Position numbers and translations under genes: made by a program | Part shown: positions 35,213 to 43,943 of the stretch, piece after piece | Position numbering within the stretch: the first letter of the stretch is position 1 | Layout: each line of letters starts with the position of its first letter | The notes under the pieces: generated by a model | The model's input: only the letters and a program-made list of their open reading frames with translations | Told to the model about the DNA's origin: nothing | The model's database searches: none | Assembly: GCA_963923035.1 (NCBI GenBank) | Contig: CAWUKT010000013.1 | Location: 1 to 64,000, forward strand | From: CAWUKT01 sp963923035 | GTDB lineage: Bacteria > Bacteroidota > Bacteroidia > J057 > JADKCL01 | Length of the DNA: 64,000 nucleotides | Direction: 5' to 3'

Positions 35213-35443
35213 TTACTCGAATTCCGTCTCTTCTTCTTCCCCATTTCGATCAATCAGTTGCTTTACACGCATTTCGGCTTGATCAAGATAGGTGCGGCAG
35301 GCATCGATGAGCTGGGTGCCTTCTGTGAATAACTTTACGTTTTCGTCGAAGTCCAATTCCCCGCTCTGCATTTGATCCAACAGCTTCCGAATCTTCCGCA
35401 GCTTCTCCTCGAGTAAAAAGTTCTCATGTTTCTCTGTTTCCAT
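35213..35443 (-). CDS. xseB: Exodeoxyribonuclease VII small subunit
   Basis: A 76-residue, almost entirely helical protein with the XseB pattern LRKIRKLLDQMQSGELDFDENVKLFTEG and the second helix ACRTYLDQAEMRV. XseB binds in multiple copies to the catalytic XseA subunit of exonuclease VII, which degrades single-stranded DNA. xseA is not in the window. Length is normal. A TAnnTTTG element lies 5 bases before its start codon. Confidence 0.93.
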   Translation of the reverse strand: METEKHENFLLEEKLRKIRKLLDQMQSGELDFDENVKLFTEGTQLIDACRTYLDQAEMRVKQLIDRNGEEEETEFE

Positions 35444-35448
35444 CTCTC

Positions 35449-35456
35449 CAAAGGTA
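35449..35456 (-). promoter_or_regulatory. TAnnTTTG element at the xseB start
   Basis: On the minus strand TACCTTTG ends 5 bases before the xseB ATG, so transcription would begin at or just inside the start codon (leaderless). No TTG is found at -33; it may be a chance match. Confidence 0.3.
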
Positions 35457-35686
35457 CGGTCTTTTCCCGATCCTCCGCAGTCGTTTTGTTCTCTGGGCCG
35501 ATGCGCTTTGTAATTTACTTCTCTACAAATCGCTCCAATTATCTAAACATTCAATCTTGTCTGATTTTATCCCCACCCAATCCATTCTCCTCCCGCGATT
35601 TGTCCCCAATTTCCCTTACTTTTATTGTTCGGAATTTGCCCCGCGTACTATTTCAACGGAGGGGCCGTTATCCTAGAAAAGAGACT

Positions 35687-37492
35687 ATGAAATACGTGCT
35701 TCGATTGTTGTTGGTGGGGTTGATGTGGCTGCCGGTCGTTGCGGTGGCCCAAACGGGGGAGGTGGAATTGGCGGAAAAATACTTCACCGATGGCGAGTAC
35801 GAAAATGCGCTGAACCTGTTCCAGAAGTTTCAAAAAAAGGAGCCGGAAAGTCGCTTTTTCAACCAGCGGGTGGCCTTTTGCCTGCAAAAATTGGAGCGCT
35901 ACGAGGATGGAATCGACTTCCTGGACAAGGTGATCAAGAAAAATCCCAACGACAATTTATACCCTTTTCTGAAGGCCGATCTGCTGCGGTTGAATGGCGA
36001 TTTGGATGGGGCGACGGCGTTGGAGGAAAATACAATTGAAAAGAAGCTGGAAACCGAGGCCGAGTTCATGGAAATCGGGACCCTGTTGTACCAGGAGGGG
36101 AAGAATCAATTGGCGTTGAAAACGTATCTGGAAGCGCGGAAAGAGCTGAAGGATCCGTACCTGTTTGGGACGGAAGTGGCGAACCTGTACAGTGTGGCGG
36201 GTGAATATGCGAAGTCAGCCGAGGAATACCTCGGCCTGCTGGATGTGCGGCTCATGCCGCAATCGGTCGCCAGTGTCAATATCCTGAACCTCGTCGACGA
36301 GGGTTCCAAGGACGAGGTCGAAGGGGTTCTCCTCGCCGCTGTGCAGAAAAACTCTTCGAACATTGGCCTCCGCACCATTGTCTTTGAATTCTATGTCCTT
36401 ACCAAAAACTTCTACGAGGCCTTTATCCAGGTCAAATCCATCGACAAAGTCAACCGGGAAGATGGCCGCCGCGTTTACAATTACGCCCTGACCCTCCGCA
36501 ACAACAAGGAATACCGCCTCAGCAACAAGGCGCTGGATTATATCATCGACAAGCACGAGGGAAGCCCCTATTATCTGCTGTCGTTCAAGGAAAAAACGGT
36601 CAACAACGAGCTCCAGGCCTTTGAATCGGTCCCGCTCGATACCGTCGCAATCCGGGAGGCCGTGGTCGCCTACGAGGATCTCCTCAAGACCTTTGGGCGG
36701 AAATCCCAGTTCTTCGACGCGATGTACCGCAAGGCGAATCTCCAGGCCTTCTATTTGTTTGACCTCCCCGGCGCCCAATCCGAGTTGGACAAGGTGCTGA
36801 ACCTGCCCATCAAGAAGCCGGAAAAGGCCCGTGCCAATTTGCTTTACGGGGATGTGTTGTTGATGCAAAAGGAATTCAACCGCGCCAAACTCAAGTACAA
36901 CGAGGTGGCCGAGGCCTATGCTGAAGGACAAATTGGAGCCCTGGCCAAGTACAAACAAGGCCGTTTGTCGTATTTCAAGGGCGATTTTGAGTATTCTCAG
37001 GCCCGTTTGAAGACCATAAAGGACAATACCTCCAACGACATCTCCAACGATGCGATCAAATTGTTCCTGACCATCCAGGACAATATTGGGTTGGACACCA
37101 CGACATTGCCGCTGGAGCGCTTTGCTCAGGCCCAACTTCTGGTCTTCCAACGGGATTTCGAGCCGGCTTTGACTTTGTTGGATTCCATTGCCTATGCGTT
37201 TCCCAATCACACCCTCTCCGACGACATTGTGTGGGAGAAGGCCAATATTTTCCTCCAGCAGAATGACATTGAGAAGACGCTGGTATTGCTGGACAAGGTG
37301 ATTGATGAATTTCCCGAAGACATCCACGCGGACGATGCCCTGTATACCAAGGCCCGGATCCACGATTTTACCCTGAACAAAAAGGAAGAGGCGATGCAGT
37401 ACTATATCCAGTTTCTGCGGAGTTACAGCGGGAGTTTGTACATCGTTTCGGTGCGGAAACGGATCCGGGAATTGCGGCAGGACCAGCTCTAA
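35687..37492 (+). CDS. Exported tetratricopeptide-repeat protein
   Basis: A 601-residue protein with a signal peptide ending at VAVAQ (about 20) followed almost entirely by helix pairs of the TPR/Sel1-like kind: EVELAEKYFTDGEYENALNLFQKF is the first repeat, and similar pairs recur to the end (EKTLVLLDKVIDEFPED...ALYTKARI). It is likely periplasmic or at the outer membrane as a protein scaffold. The start at 35687 is chosen for the signal peptide; a longer frame upstream is not protein-like. It is monocistronic. Confidence 0.88.
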   Translation: MKYVLRLLLVGLMWLPVVAVAQTGEVELAEKYFTDGEYENALNLFQKFQKKEPESRFFNQRVAFCLQKLERYEDGIDFLDKVIKKNPNDNLYPFLKADLLRLNGDLDGATALEENTIEKKLETEAEFMEIGTLLYQEGKNQLALKTYLEARKELKDPYLFGTEVANLYSVAGEYAKSAEEYLGLLDVRLMPQSVASVNILNLVDEGSKDEVEGVLLAAVQKNSSNIGLRTIVFEFYVLTKNFYEAFIQVKSIDKVNREDGRRVYNYALTLRNNKEYRLSNKALDYIIDKHEGSPYYLLSFKEKTVNNELQAFESVPLDTVAIREAVVAYEDLLKTFGRKSQFFDAMYRKANLQAFYLFDLPGAQSELDKVLNLPIKKPEKARANLLYGDVLLMQKEFNRAKLKYNEVAEAYAEGQIGALAKYKQGRLSYFKGDFEYSQARLKTIKDNTSNDISNDAIKLFLTIQDNIGLDTTTLPLERFAQAQLLVFQRDFEPALTLLDSIAYAFPNHTLSDDIVWEKANIFLQQNDIEKTLVLLDKVIDEFPEDIHADDALYTKARIHDFTLNKKEEAMQYYIQFLRSYSGSLYIVSVRKRIRELRQDQL

Positions 37493-37548
37493 AAACAGAA
37501 GCGGCGGACAACCTGGAGGCTGCCCGCCGAACTTCATTCGATCAGAAA

Positions 37549-38280
37549 TCAGGCATTTTTGAGAATCGCGTAGGCCCGGGCGGGCCACAGGCGCATCAAT
37601 GCCCGTAAAATTTTCACTTTTCCAATATTGACTTCGAAGTGGTTCTTCCGGAAGGCGTAGGTGAACTCGCTCACCATTTCCTGGACGGACAACTTCTCTG
37701 CGTTCCTGCCCGCTGTCATCGGCGTATCCACCAAGGGCGGAATCACTTCAAAAACAGCCACTTCAGTGCCTTCCAACTGGTAGCGGAGGCCCTGCGTAAA
37801 GGCGTGTACCCCGGCTTTGGTAGCGCTGTATACCGGCGCCGATTTTTTGGGCGCGAAGGCCAGGCCGGAGGAAATATTGACGATGGCCGCCTTGGGTTGG
37901 GCCATGAGTTGCGGGAGCAGCGCGTGGGTCAACTGAACGACTGCGCGGAGATTGACATCGATCTCGGCGTCCAGCGCGTGGGGCTGGGCGGCGCTGAGAA
38001 CCGAATAGTTCACCTGTACGCCAGCGTTGTTGATAAGGACGTTCGTAGCGGGAAACTGCGCCGCCACGGTGGCCGCCAATTGGGCCACGGCATGGGGATT
38101 GGAAAGGTCACAGGCGATGCCGGTGAGTGCTTCCATTTCTCCTTCCATCGCCATCAGCTTCTCCTCATTGCGACCAATGGCAATGATTTGGTTGTCGAGG
38201 GCGTGGAAGCGGCGCGCCATTTCCAGGCCGATGCCAGAGGTGGCACCGGTGATCAGGATGGTATTGCCGGATAGTTTCAT
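37549..38280 (-). CDS. Short-chain dehydrogenase (DltE-like)
   Basis: A 243-residue classical SDR. It shows the cofactor motif TGATSGIG (about 10-17), the NNAG motif (about 82-85), Ser of INISSG and the catalytic YSATK. The tail (MTAGRNAEKLSVQEMVSEF) resembles the DltE/YdfG-like oxidoreductases common in Bacteroidota. Substrate unknown. The start at 38280 is set by the start of the Rossmann fold; the frame continues upstream but that part is not conserved-looking. Confidence 0.9.
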   Translation of the reverse strand: MKLSGNTILITGATSGIGLEMARRFHALDNQIIAIGRNEEKLMAMEGEMEALTGIACDLSNPHAVAQLAATVAAQFPATNVLINNAGVQVNYSVLSAAQPHALDAEIDVNLRAVVQLTHALLPQLMAQPKAAIVNISSGLAFAPKKSAPVYSATKAGVHAFTQGLRYQLEGTEVAVFEVIPPLVDTPMTAGRNAEKLSVQEMVSEFTYAFRKNHFEVNIGKVKILRALMRLWPARAYAILKNA

Positions 38281-38401
38281 AGAGCAATGGTCGGCGAAAG
38301 CAAGCGGAAAGTTCTTTACATAGGTAAAGAAGTGGGGGGCAAAAGAAAACCGGCAGCGGGAATTGCTTCCCACCACCGGCCCAATCTCACAAAAATTGTT
38401 C

Positions 38402-40009
38402 TTAGTTGTCGTTGTTTTTGAGGTTGAAGCTAAGGCCGATGCCGGCCATCCAACCAAGTTTCCAGACTTTGTGGGAGAGGTCGGTATTCGTGATATCTGT
38501 GACTGCGGAAAGGTCCCGGTCCATGTAGCGGGGTTTGATGTCAGTGACCTTGCCGGCGGCGATGCCGCCGAAGGCGGAGAACTTGACCTTGCTGGTCCCG
38601 ATATTGAAGCCCGGTCCAAAGGAGATATAGGGCTCGATGTCTTCTTCGCCAAGGGGAATGAAGAAGCCAAGGTTGAGGGTGGGACGGAAAAGACGCCCCG
38701 TTCGCCAAGCCATTTCAGCATTTGTACCAATACCTACTGTTAGCGCGTTTTCTGGCTTCTCGAGTTCGGCCCGCAACTCACCTGGTACGCCTAAGGTATC
38801 CGTGTAGACTTCACCATCGTAGAGACCAGTGACCATCAGGCTGGCATTGACGGAGATGGCAAGGCCTCCTCGGACACGATAGGTGCCAAGGTTGTATTCC
38901 TTGTCAGTTGTATCTCCTTGCTTTCGAATGGCCATCTTCACCTCAACTTCATCGGCGTCAGGAACCACCTGGGGAACTGGGGTTAGGCCAATTTTAGGGG
39001 GGATGAAGCTGATGATTTTGGTATAGTCTGCCCATTCTTTCGGGCCCAATTTCCCTACACCTAACTTTTCAACCTCCTCTTTGAGCTTCTTTTGATAGGC
39101 CTGAAGGGTTAGTAATTCATCTAAGTTGAGGTGATCATAAGTAAGGGTGCTGGCAACAGTCTTCAGGTAATTGGAAAGGGCATTTTTTCCATCTCTGTTG
39201 CCATTTCCGTCGTCACCCTTCGTGGGTTTACTACCATTAGAGTCTGACTCAGCTTCACTGGGTTTAACCATGTCATAAAGGCTCTGAACATCCTGGGAGT
39301 AGGAATACTCCTCTCCCTCGACGGATACCGTTACAACCTCGATGGGGTAATTCGGGAAATTGGTACCCAATATGCTGATGCTCATCCCTGATCGCAGATA
39401 TCGCTTTTCCGTAAGATTAACCTGTCCTTTTTTGGTTTTCCCATTTGCAATCACCAGCTCGGACAGATTTCCTCCATCCACGTAGAGTGTTTGTTTCACA
39501 TCCTTCCTGCCTGGCAATCGCTTCACCTTCACTGCTGGATGAGAATGAAAAACAGGGTACGTGATGATGGGGGCGAGGTAATCCACGGTGGCAGTGGTTC
39601 TGGTGTCCCCATTGTTATCTTCAGTGGAGGGGCAGTCGGATGCCTTGTCTACGAATGCACCTGTTTTAGGGCAGAAGTGAAAGGTCTTACGGTTGTCCTT
39701 ATTCACTGTCGGGAAACAAGTGACGGTATTCTCTCCACAATTGATATTGATCTCCAAGTCCGCCACTTTAAAAGGTTCGTTCTCGGAATTCCCATTGGGA
39801 CATTGTTTCATCCATTCTATTTTCCGGACGATTTTATCCTCGGGCACACTGGCGGCATCTGCTTTTTCAAAAACGTTGATCACCCCTTTTTTGCCGTCTC
39901 CTTTGGCGTAATTTTTGACTTTTACAGCCTCTCCATCTGCCCAAATTGCGTACTGGGAAAAGAGAGACAGGGGAAATAATAAAACTGTTAAAATGGCTAA
40001 TTTTTTCAT
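38402..40009 (-). CDS. Exported protein with C-terminal outer-membrane barrel
   Basis: A 535-residue exported protein: signal peptide ending near LFSQY (about 19), a region with six cysteines at about 65-130, a linker rich in Asn, Gly and Asp (about 250-275), a helical segment (about 285-325), and a C-terminal part (about 370-535) of amphipathic strands that looks like an outer-membrane barrel (LGFFIPLGEEDIEPYISFGPGFNIG). It lies 18 bp behind the membrane protease gene on the same strand, so a joint function is likely. No known family is recognised. Confidence 0.7.
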   Translation of the reverse strand: MKKLAILTVLLFPLSLFSQYAIWADGEAVKVKNYAKGDGKKGVINVFEKADAASVPEDKIVRKIEWMKQCPNGNSENEPFKVADLEININCGENTVTCFPTVNKDNRKTFHFCPKTGAFVDKASDCPSTEDNNGDTRTTATVDYLAPIITYPVFHSHPAVKVKRLPGRKDVKQTLYVDGGNLSELVIANGKTKKGQVNLTEKRYLRSGMSISILGTNFPNYPIEVVTVSVEGEEYSYSQDVQSLYDMVKPSEAESDSNGSKPTKGDDGNGNRDGKNALSNYLKTVASTLTYDHLNLDELLTLQAYQKKLKEEVEKLGVGKLGPKEWADYTKIISFIPPKIGLTPVPQVVPDADEVEVKMAIRKQGDTTDKEYNLGTYRVRGGLAISVNASLMVTGLYDGEVYTDTLGVPGELRAELEKPENALTVGIGTNAEMAWRTGRLFRPTLNLGFFIPLGEEDIEPYISFGPGFNIGTSKVKFSAFGGIAAGKVTDIKPRYMDRDLSAVTDITNTDLSHKVWKLGWMAGIGLSFNLKNNDN

Positions 40010-40027
40010 GGTATCGGTTTTTGTGAG

Positions 40028-41749
40028 TTAATCTATCATTGAGAAATAGGCATAGTTGTCTCCTTTAGACACGACCAATCCCTTTCGGATATACCCTCCA
40101 GCAGACTGCTTGAAATACACGACTCCGCCACTATCTCCTGGTCCCAGAGGATTTCCGGGGGCACATTTGATTTTGTACAAAGTCAATTGTTTCTCGAAGG
40201 GGCCGTAATCGATATTGGTGATGGCAGTCTCAAAAATGCCTTTGTGAACACCCATCTTGGATCTTGCTCCAAAGACACAAATCTTGCCGCTCGAATTGGG
40301 CTGGATGATGTAGCGTCCTTCGAGGAGCTTGAAGGCATCGTAAAACTCTTTGGAAATTTCTACCCGGGCATAGTCCCATCCCCGGTTGTTCTCATTGGAA
40401 AACCTGAAATCATCGATCACTCCGGTATAGGAAGAATGGCCCTTGATTTCGAGTTGAACTGATTTACCAAGAGGAGACTTTTTATTAGAGTAGTAATCCG
40501 CCAGGTCCCTTTCAGAAACCATCACGTGGAGATTACTGATGGCATAGTACCGCTCCCCATCAAACTTGACCCCAAATGAACCCAGACAATTGGGGTGGTC
40601 CTTGGGATGGGCAAAGAATACCGGGGAGCCATGCTTGATCTTTTGGAGGGTTTCAGCGCTGGGGTTACAAAGCGGTCGAATGGGCTGGGTCGGCTTCAAT
40701 TCCATATAGTCCTTCAAGTCGAATGCCATTCCTTCTACTTCGGTCTGCCCTTCATACTTCAAGGCCTCTAACTTTTCCCGAGCTGTCCCCGTCGTGTATT
40801 CCACCTCAATCATCAATTCCAGACCTTTGGTTCGGGAGTCGAGCAGATGGTTTAGCCCATAAGAAGCGATGCCTTCAATCTTTGAGATTTCCCCCCGGTA
40901 TTTTTCAAACAATTCCCGGGCTACCCGTGAACGCAAGATGCCCGCACGCTTGGCAATTTCTTCGGGTGAGTATCCTCCCGAGAAAGTATTTGGATCGGCC
41001 AAGGTTTGCCGGGTGTTTTTGAGACGGAGAAACAGATCCAGCAGGTCGTGCCAAAACTTAGATCCAAGACTCAGGAGAAACCCGGTCGCCCAATAACCCA
41101 ATATCCTCTTGAGGACATTTCCCATTTCTACTCCTTTTTGATCCCAGTCCCAATAGTTGACCACGAGGTTCAGCAGGACCAAAGCCAATGCTCCCCAGAA
41201 GAATGCCAGAACGGTCAGATTTTTGGGTTTGTCTTTCTCCGTGTATTGGATGTTGAACATCAGGACCATCAGCGTCCAAACCACGATCAATTGGGCGATG
41301 GCTCCGGTCCACAAGACCTCAGCTTGGTAGGCAAGGCTCCAGGACTTAAGAATGATCTCCGGTTCTATTTTTTTGTCGGTTTCAACTTTCAGGATCTGTT
41401 CAATGACTCCGAACAGATCAGCATTGATCAGAGTGGCCACGAGAGTCCCTATGATCACATTGGCAAAGAGAATCCGATATTCCCGCAATTTCTCATCTCG
41501 GCGGTCCAGCTGAGGGACGGCCATAATGTCCAGTTTCAGAGAAAGCGATACCAGGTGATACCAAGGCGCCTCCTTGCCCAGTCTAACCTTCCCGGATGCC
41601 ACTTTGGAAATGTTAACGGAGCGAATAAAGGGAATGAGAACCCGACGATCTTGAAGAAACAGCTTGAAGAAGTTTCCAAACCGTTCGGATACGAGCGTCA
41701 GAATGAGAATGGTGGTAGAAAAGGCAATTAAAAATTCGGTTAGTTCCAT
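40028..41749 (-). CDS. Membrane protein with C-terminal trypsin-like serine protease domain
   Basis: About 573 residues from the ATG at 41749 (41770 is an alternative). The N-terminal half has about four to five hydrophobic helices with a long loop. The C-terminal 190 residues show a chymotrypsin-fold triad: His in AISNLHVMV (about 408), Asp in RGWDYARVEI (about 459) and Ser in GPGDSGGVVY (about 540). A helical segment with a weak ferredoxin-like pattern (GLELMIEVEYTTG) links them. There is no signal peptide, so the protease side depends on topology. It is preceded by a small ORF and a hairpin and followed by an exported barrel protein. I know no described family with this exact architecture. 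Confidence 0.75.
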   Translation of the reverse strand: MELTEFLIAFSTTILILTLVSERFGNFFKLFLQDRRVLIPFIRSVNISKVASGKVRLGKEAPWYHLVSLSLKLDIMAVPQLDRRDEKLREYRILFANVIIGTLVATLINADLFGVIEQILKVETDKKIEPEIILKSWSLAYQAEVLWTGAIAQLIVVWTLMVLMFNIQYTEKDKPKNLTVLAFFWGALALVLLNLVVNYWDWDQKGVEMGNVLKRILGYWATGFLLSLGSKFWHDLLDLFLRLKNTRQTLADPNTFSGGYSPEEIAKRAGILRSRVARELFEKYRGEISKIEGIASYGLNHLLDSRTKGLELMIEVEYTTGTAREKLEALKYEGQTEVEGMAFDLKDYMELKPTQPIRPLCNPSAETLQKIKHGSPVFFAHPKDHPNCLGSFGVKFDGERYYAISNLHVMVSERDLADYYSNKKSPLGKSVQLEIKGHSSYTGVIDDFRFSNENNRGWDYARVEISKEFYDAFKLLEGRYIIQPNSSGKICVFGARSKMGVHKGIFETAITNIDYGPFEKQLTLYKIKCAPGNPLGPGDSGGVVYFKQSAGGYIRKGLVVSKGDNYAYFSMID

Positions 41750-41775
41750 AATAGCTCTACTTATAGTCATCACCA

Positions 41776-41799
41776 GTTCCCGCTTCAGCGGGCGGGAAC
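41776..41799 (-). promoter_or_regulatory. Hairpin just upstream of the membrane protease gene
   Basis: A perfect 8-bp inverted repeat (GTTCCCGC / GCGGGAAC, 8-base loop) lies 6 bases before the ATG at 41770 and 27 bases before the ATG at 41749, behind the stop of a 45-codon ORF. It would hinder initiation at 41770, which favours 41749, or it may act as an attenuator between the two ORFs. Confidence 0.4.
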
Positions 41800-41817
41800 C
41801 CATACACTGCAAACTCT

Positions 41818-41955
41818 TTATTTGCAGTCGATTACAGTAGAACTTATCAGGCCTTTAATTCTCAATCCAGCCACTCCATTAATAGCATTAAGTGCGCCAG
41901 AAACCATTTTGAGGCTTTTATGGACCCCGTCGATTCCAGCTCTAAAAACAGACAT
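41818..41955 (-). CDS. Candidate 45-residue small protein
   Basis: A minus-strand ORF of 45 codons from ATG at 41955 to TAA at 41818, about 70 bp upstream of the membrane protease and facing the same way. It begins MSVFRAGIDGVHKSLKMV and ends SSTVIDCK. The composition is protein-like: regularly spaced hydrophobic residues in a Gly/Ala/Ile-rich centre that could form one amphipathic or membrane-associated helix. Real translation is unproven. If real it may be a small partner or leader peptide of the protease. Confidence 0.4.
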   Translation of the reverse strand: MSVFRAGIDGVHKSLKMVSGALNAINGVAGLRIKGLISSTVIDCK

Positions 41956-41998
41956 GCATCAGGTTTCCCCAATCGGCCTCGCCCGCAGCGCCATGCCA

Positions 41999-42028
41999 AC
42001 AAAAAAACCGGGGCGGAGAGCCCCGGTT
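41999..42028 (-). terminator. Intrinsic terminator after the methyltransferase unit
   Basis: On the minus strand AACCGGGGC / GCCCCGGTT (9-bp perfect stem, 5-base loop, 42006-42028) is followed by seven T in a row. It ends leftward transcription coming from the methyltransferase gene through the hairpin array. Confidence 0.88.
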
Positions 42029-42075
42029 AACAAACAAATTTTATAGATATAGAGAACTCGTACACTTTTAACCAC

Positions 42076-42184
42076 GCGTACGTACGCAGTAGGGCTGATT
42101 CCCGTAGGAATAGCCAAATCGCAGCTGGCCACAGGCCAGCCAGCAAGGTCCCTCCGGGGACGCTTCAGGCGGGAGTCACCTCCC
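42076..42184 (-). ncRNA. Array of five short hairpins, candidate structured RNA
   Basis: In about 110 bases five inverted repeats follow one another: 42076-42087 (12-bp palindrome GCGTACGTACGC), 42093-42115 (GGCT..ATTCC / GGAAT AGCC), 42124-42140 (GCTGGCC / GGCCAGC, 3-base loop), 42148-42161 (GTCCC / GGGAC) and 42171-42184 (GGGAG / CTCCC). The array lies between the stop of the methyltransferase gene and a strong terminator on the same strand, so it would be a folded 3' region or a separate small RNA. A similar arrangement occurs at 62302-62375. Strand is inferred from the terminator. Confidence 0.4.
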
Positions 42185-42201
42185 CGGTGCCGCGGCGAGC
42201 C

Positions 42202-43152
42202 TTAGGTCGTCGGCTGCTCTTCGGCGAGTTGCCGGGAAGGCTGGGCCACCGTCTTCGTGGCCGGCTCGAGCACCTGTTCCACCGGAATGGTGAACGTGGC
42301 TTCGCGGACCTTCCGGACCATGACACACAAGACCGGCTTCGGGAAGGCCTGGCCAAAGGAAACCCGCTTGGCCAGGTCAATCGCGCCGTAACCGGCATTC
42401 AGAACGGCATTTTTAACCTTGTTGGAGGACTTCGACGGCTTTTCACTCTCCCAGGACACAAACTCAAAACCATTGCGTTCGAGGATGCGCTTGAGGGTGA
42501 ACGTGTCGAAGTGGTTCAGGTGAACGGGCGGGGTATACAGGGATTTGAACCCAAAGAAAGCCCGACAACGCCAGCCTTCCTCGTACTTGCGGTGGGGGAC
42601 CTTGACGTAGAGGACCCCGCCCGGCTTGAGGAGGCGGTTGATTTCCTGGAGGTCTTCATTCGGGTCGAAGATATGCTCCAGGGTATTCCGGGTCACGATG
42701 ATGTCGAAGGACTGGGACCGGAAATTGGCGTCTTTGAGGAAGCCCTGGAAGATCGGGATGTCGCCGTGGGGGCTTTCGCCCGTGGAAAGGTCAGATCCCT
42801 GGACCTCATAGCCGTGTTCTTTGGCAATGGCCAGGAAATCGCCCCGTCCGCAGCCCATGTCCAGCAACCGGCCTTCGGGCTGGATCTTCTTCAACCGCTT
42901 GACCAAGCGGATCAGGGTGCCTTTTTCGACGTCCATGCCTTCGTATTCTTCCTGATCGAAGGGATTCGTATGGGCCGTGTAAATTTCTTCTACCTCTTCC
43001 ACCGTAGGTCGCGGATTGACATAAACAAACCCACAAGCGTTGCACTTGGAGTAAGTGTAGTCCTGCGGCAACCACGGGTTGAGGTGTACAGGGTAATGCG
43101 CATAGCTGTCACTACCGCATGCAGAGCAGTTAACGAGTTCTCTTTGTTTCAT
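42202..43152 (-). CDS. Class I SAM-dependent methyltransferase with N-terminal zinc ribbon
   Basis: A 316-residue methyltransferase. The N-terminal 40 residues have CSAC and CNAC pairs, a small zinc ribbon often seen in methyltransferases of sugar or natural-product pathways. The Rossmann core has motif I LLDMGCGRGDF (about 96-106), then FDIIVTRNTLEHI and LLKPGGVLYVKVP. The C-terminal 60 residues are variable and Gln/Glu-rich. Start at MKQRELVNCSACG (43152). Substrate unknown; no glycan cluster is adjacent. Its transcript probably includes the hairpin array downstream. Confidence 0.9.
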   Translation of the reverse strand: MKQRELVNCSACGSDSYAHYPVHLNPWLPQDYTYSKCNACGFVYVNPRPTVEEVEEIYTAHTNPFDQEEYEGMDVEKGTLIRLVKRLKKIQPEGRLLDMGCGRGDFLAIAKEHGYEVQGSDLSTGESPHGDIPIFQGFLKDANFRSQSFDIIVTRNTLEHIFDPNEDLQEINRLLKPGGVLYVKVPHRKYEEGWRCRAFFGFKSLYTPPVHLNHFDTFTLKRILERNGFEFVSWESEKPSKSSNKVKNAVLNAGYGAIDLAKRVSFGQAFPKPVLCVMVRKVREATFTIPVEQVLEPATKTVAQPSRQLAEEQPTT

Positions 43153-43943
43153 TATATATAAAATTCGCATTTCAGCTCACATGGCATGCCACAGAGCTGG
43201 TAGATTATTGTTGTTCGTTGATTTAGATCAAGTTTCTATATCTAAACTAAAAGCAAGTACGAGTTCTATAAAGCGTTCAATAATTAAACGAGTTCAGCAA
43301 AAATTTTGTTGAGTTTACCGAGACAAAAATGGAATGTTCCGCTGTGGTTTCCAAGTGCGTTATCCACACTGTGACGTGGCTCCGACGCTATTCCAGGCTG
43401 GCCTTCCGAGCTACTTTTTTCGGTGGACCTTACCTCTCCTATGAAAGAAAATACCCGTTTTTTCTGCCCCCAAACCCTTTTTGGTACTCTTTTTCAATCT
43501 TTTAGATGTAGGTGGGTTGGTTTCGACGAAGAGCCTTTATTGATCGGCAAAAAATCCCCCTCCACCTCTCAATCTCCATTTTACCTTGCCTCACTTCCTC
43601 CTTGATCTCCATCATCGCGGGTGAAAGATTCGCCTGGGATTTGCCCCTATTCTTACCCGTTCAGTTCGCCCAAAATTGAAACTTTGCTTGCCTGGACGAC
43701 AAGATTTACTTCCTGTTTGATCAAAAAATGTGGAAAAATAATTGATAGGCTTCTGGAAAAAGAAGAATTAGGAGTTCTCTTTGATACGTTGTTCTGCGGC
43801 AAGAGCCGCGTCGGAGGCAGGCGCCTACCGTCTTCAAACTATAACCTAAGATAACCCATCCGGTCCGGAAGGACAAGCCCCAACGCAACAACGCTCCCCC
43901 ACCGAAGTAGGAGAGCGTTGCAGAATCGGCTGAAAGAGCCGTT
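43153..43943. other. Long gene-free region
   Basis: Nearly 800 bases between two minus-strand genes. Short open frames at 43423-43605 and 43621-43854 have no protein-like pattern and I do not call them. The part next to the methyltransferase (43150-43320) is AT-rich and should contain its promoter. Around 43800-43830 there is a GC-rich palindrome (AGGCGCCT), and at 43893-43920 a 7-bp inverted repeat (AACGCTC / GAGCGTT) that may end the PDZ-protein transcript, although no T run follows. Confidence 0.5.

Noticed and set aside
41822..42046. 74-codon plus-strand open frame upstream of the membrane protease
   Set aside because: It runs across the terminator hairpin and lies opposite a better minus-strand small ORF that faces the protease gene.
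43423..43854. Two small plus-strand open frames in the long gene-free region
   Set aside because: Their composition is not protein-like and there is no promoter, start context or conserved pattern.
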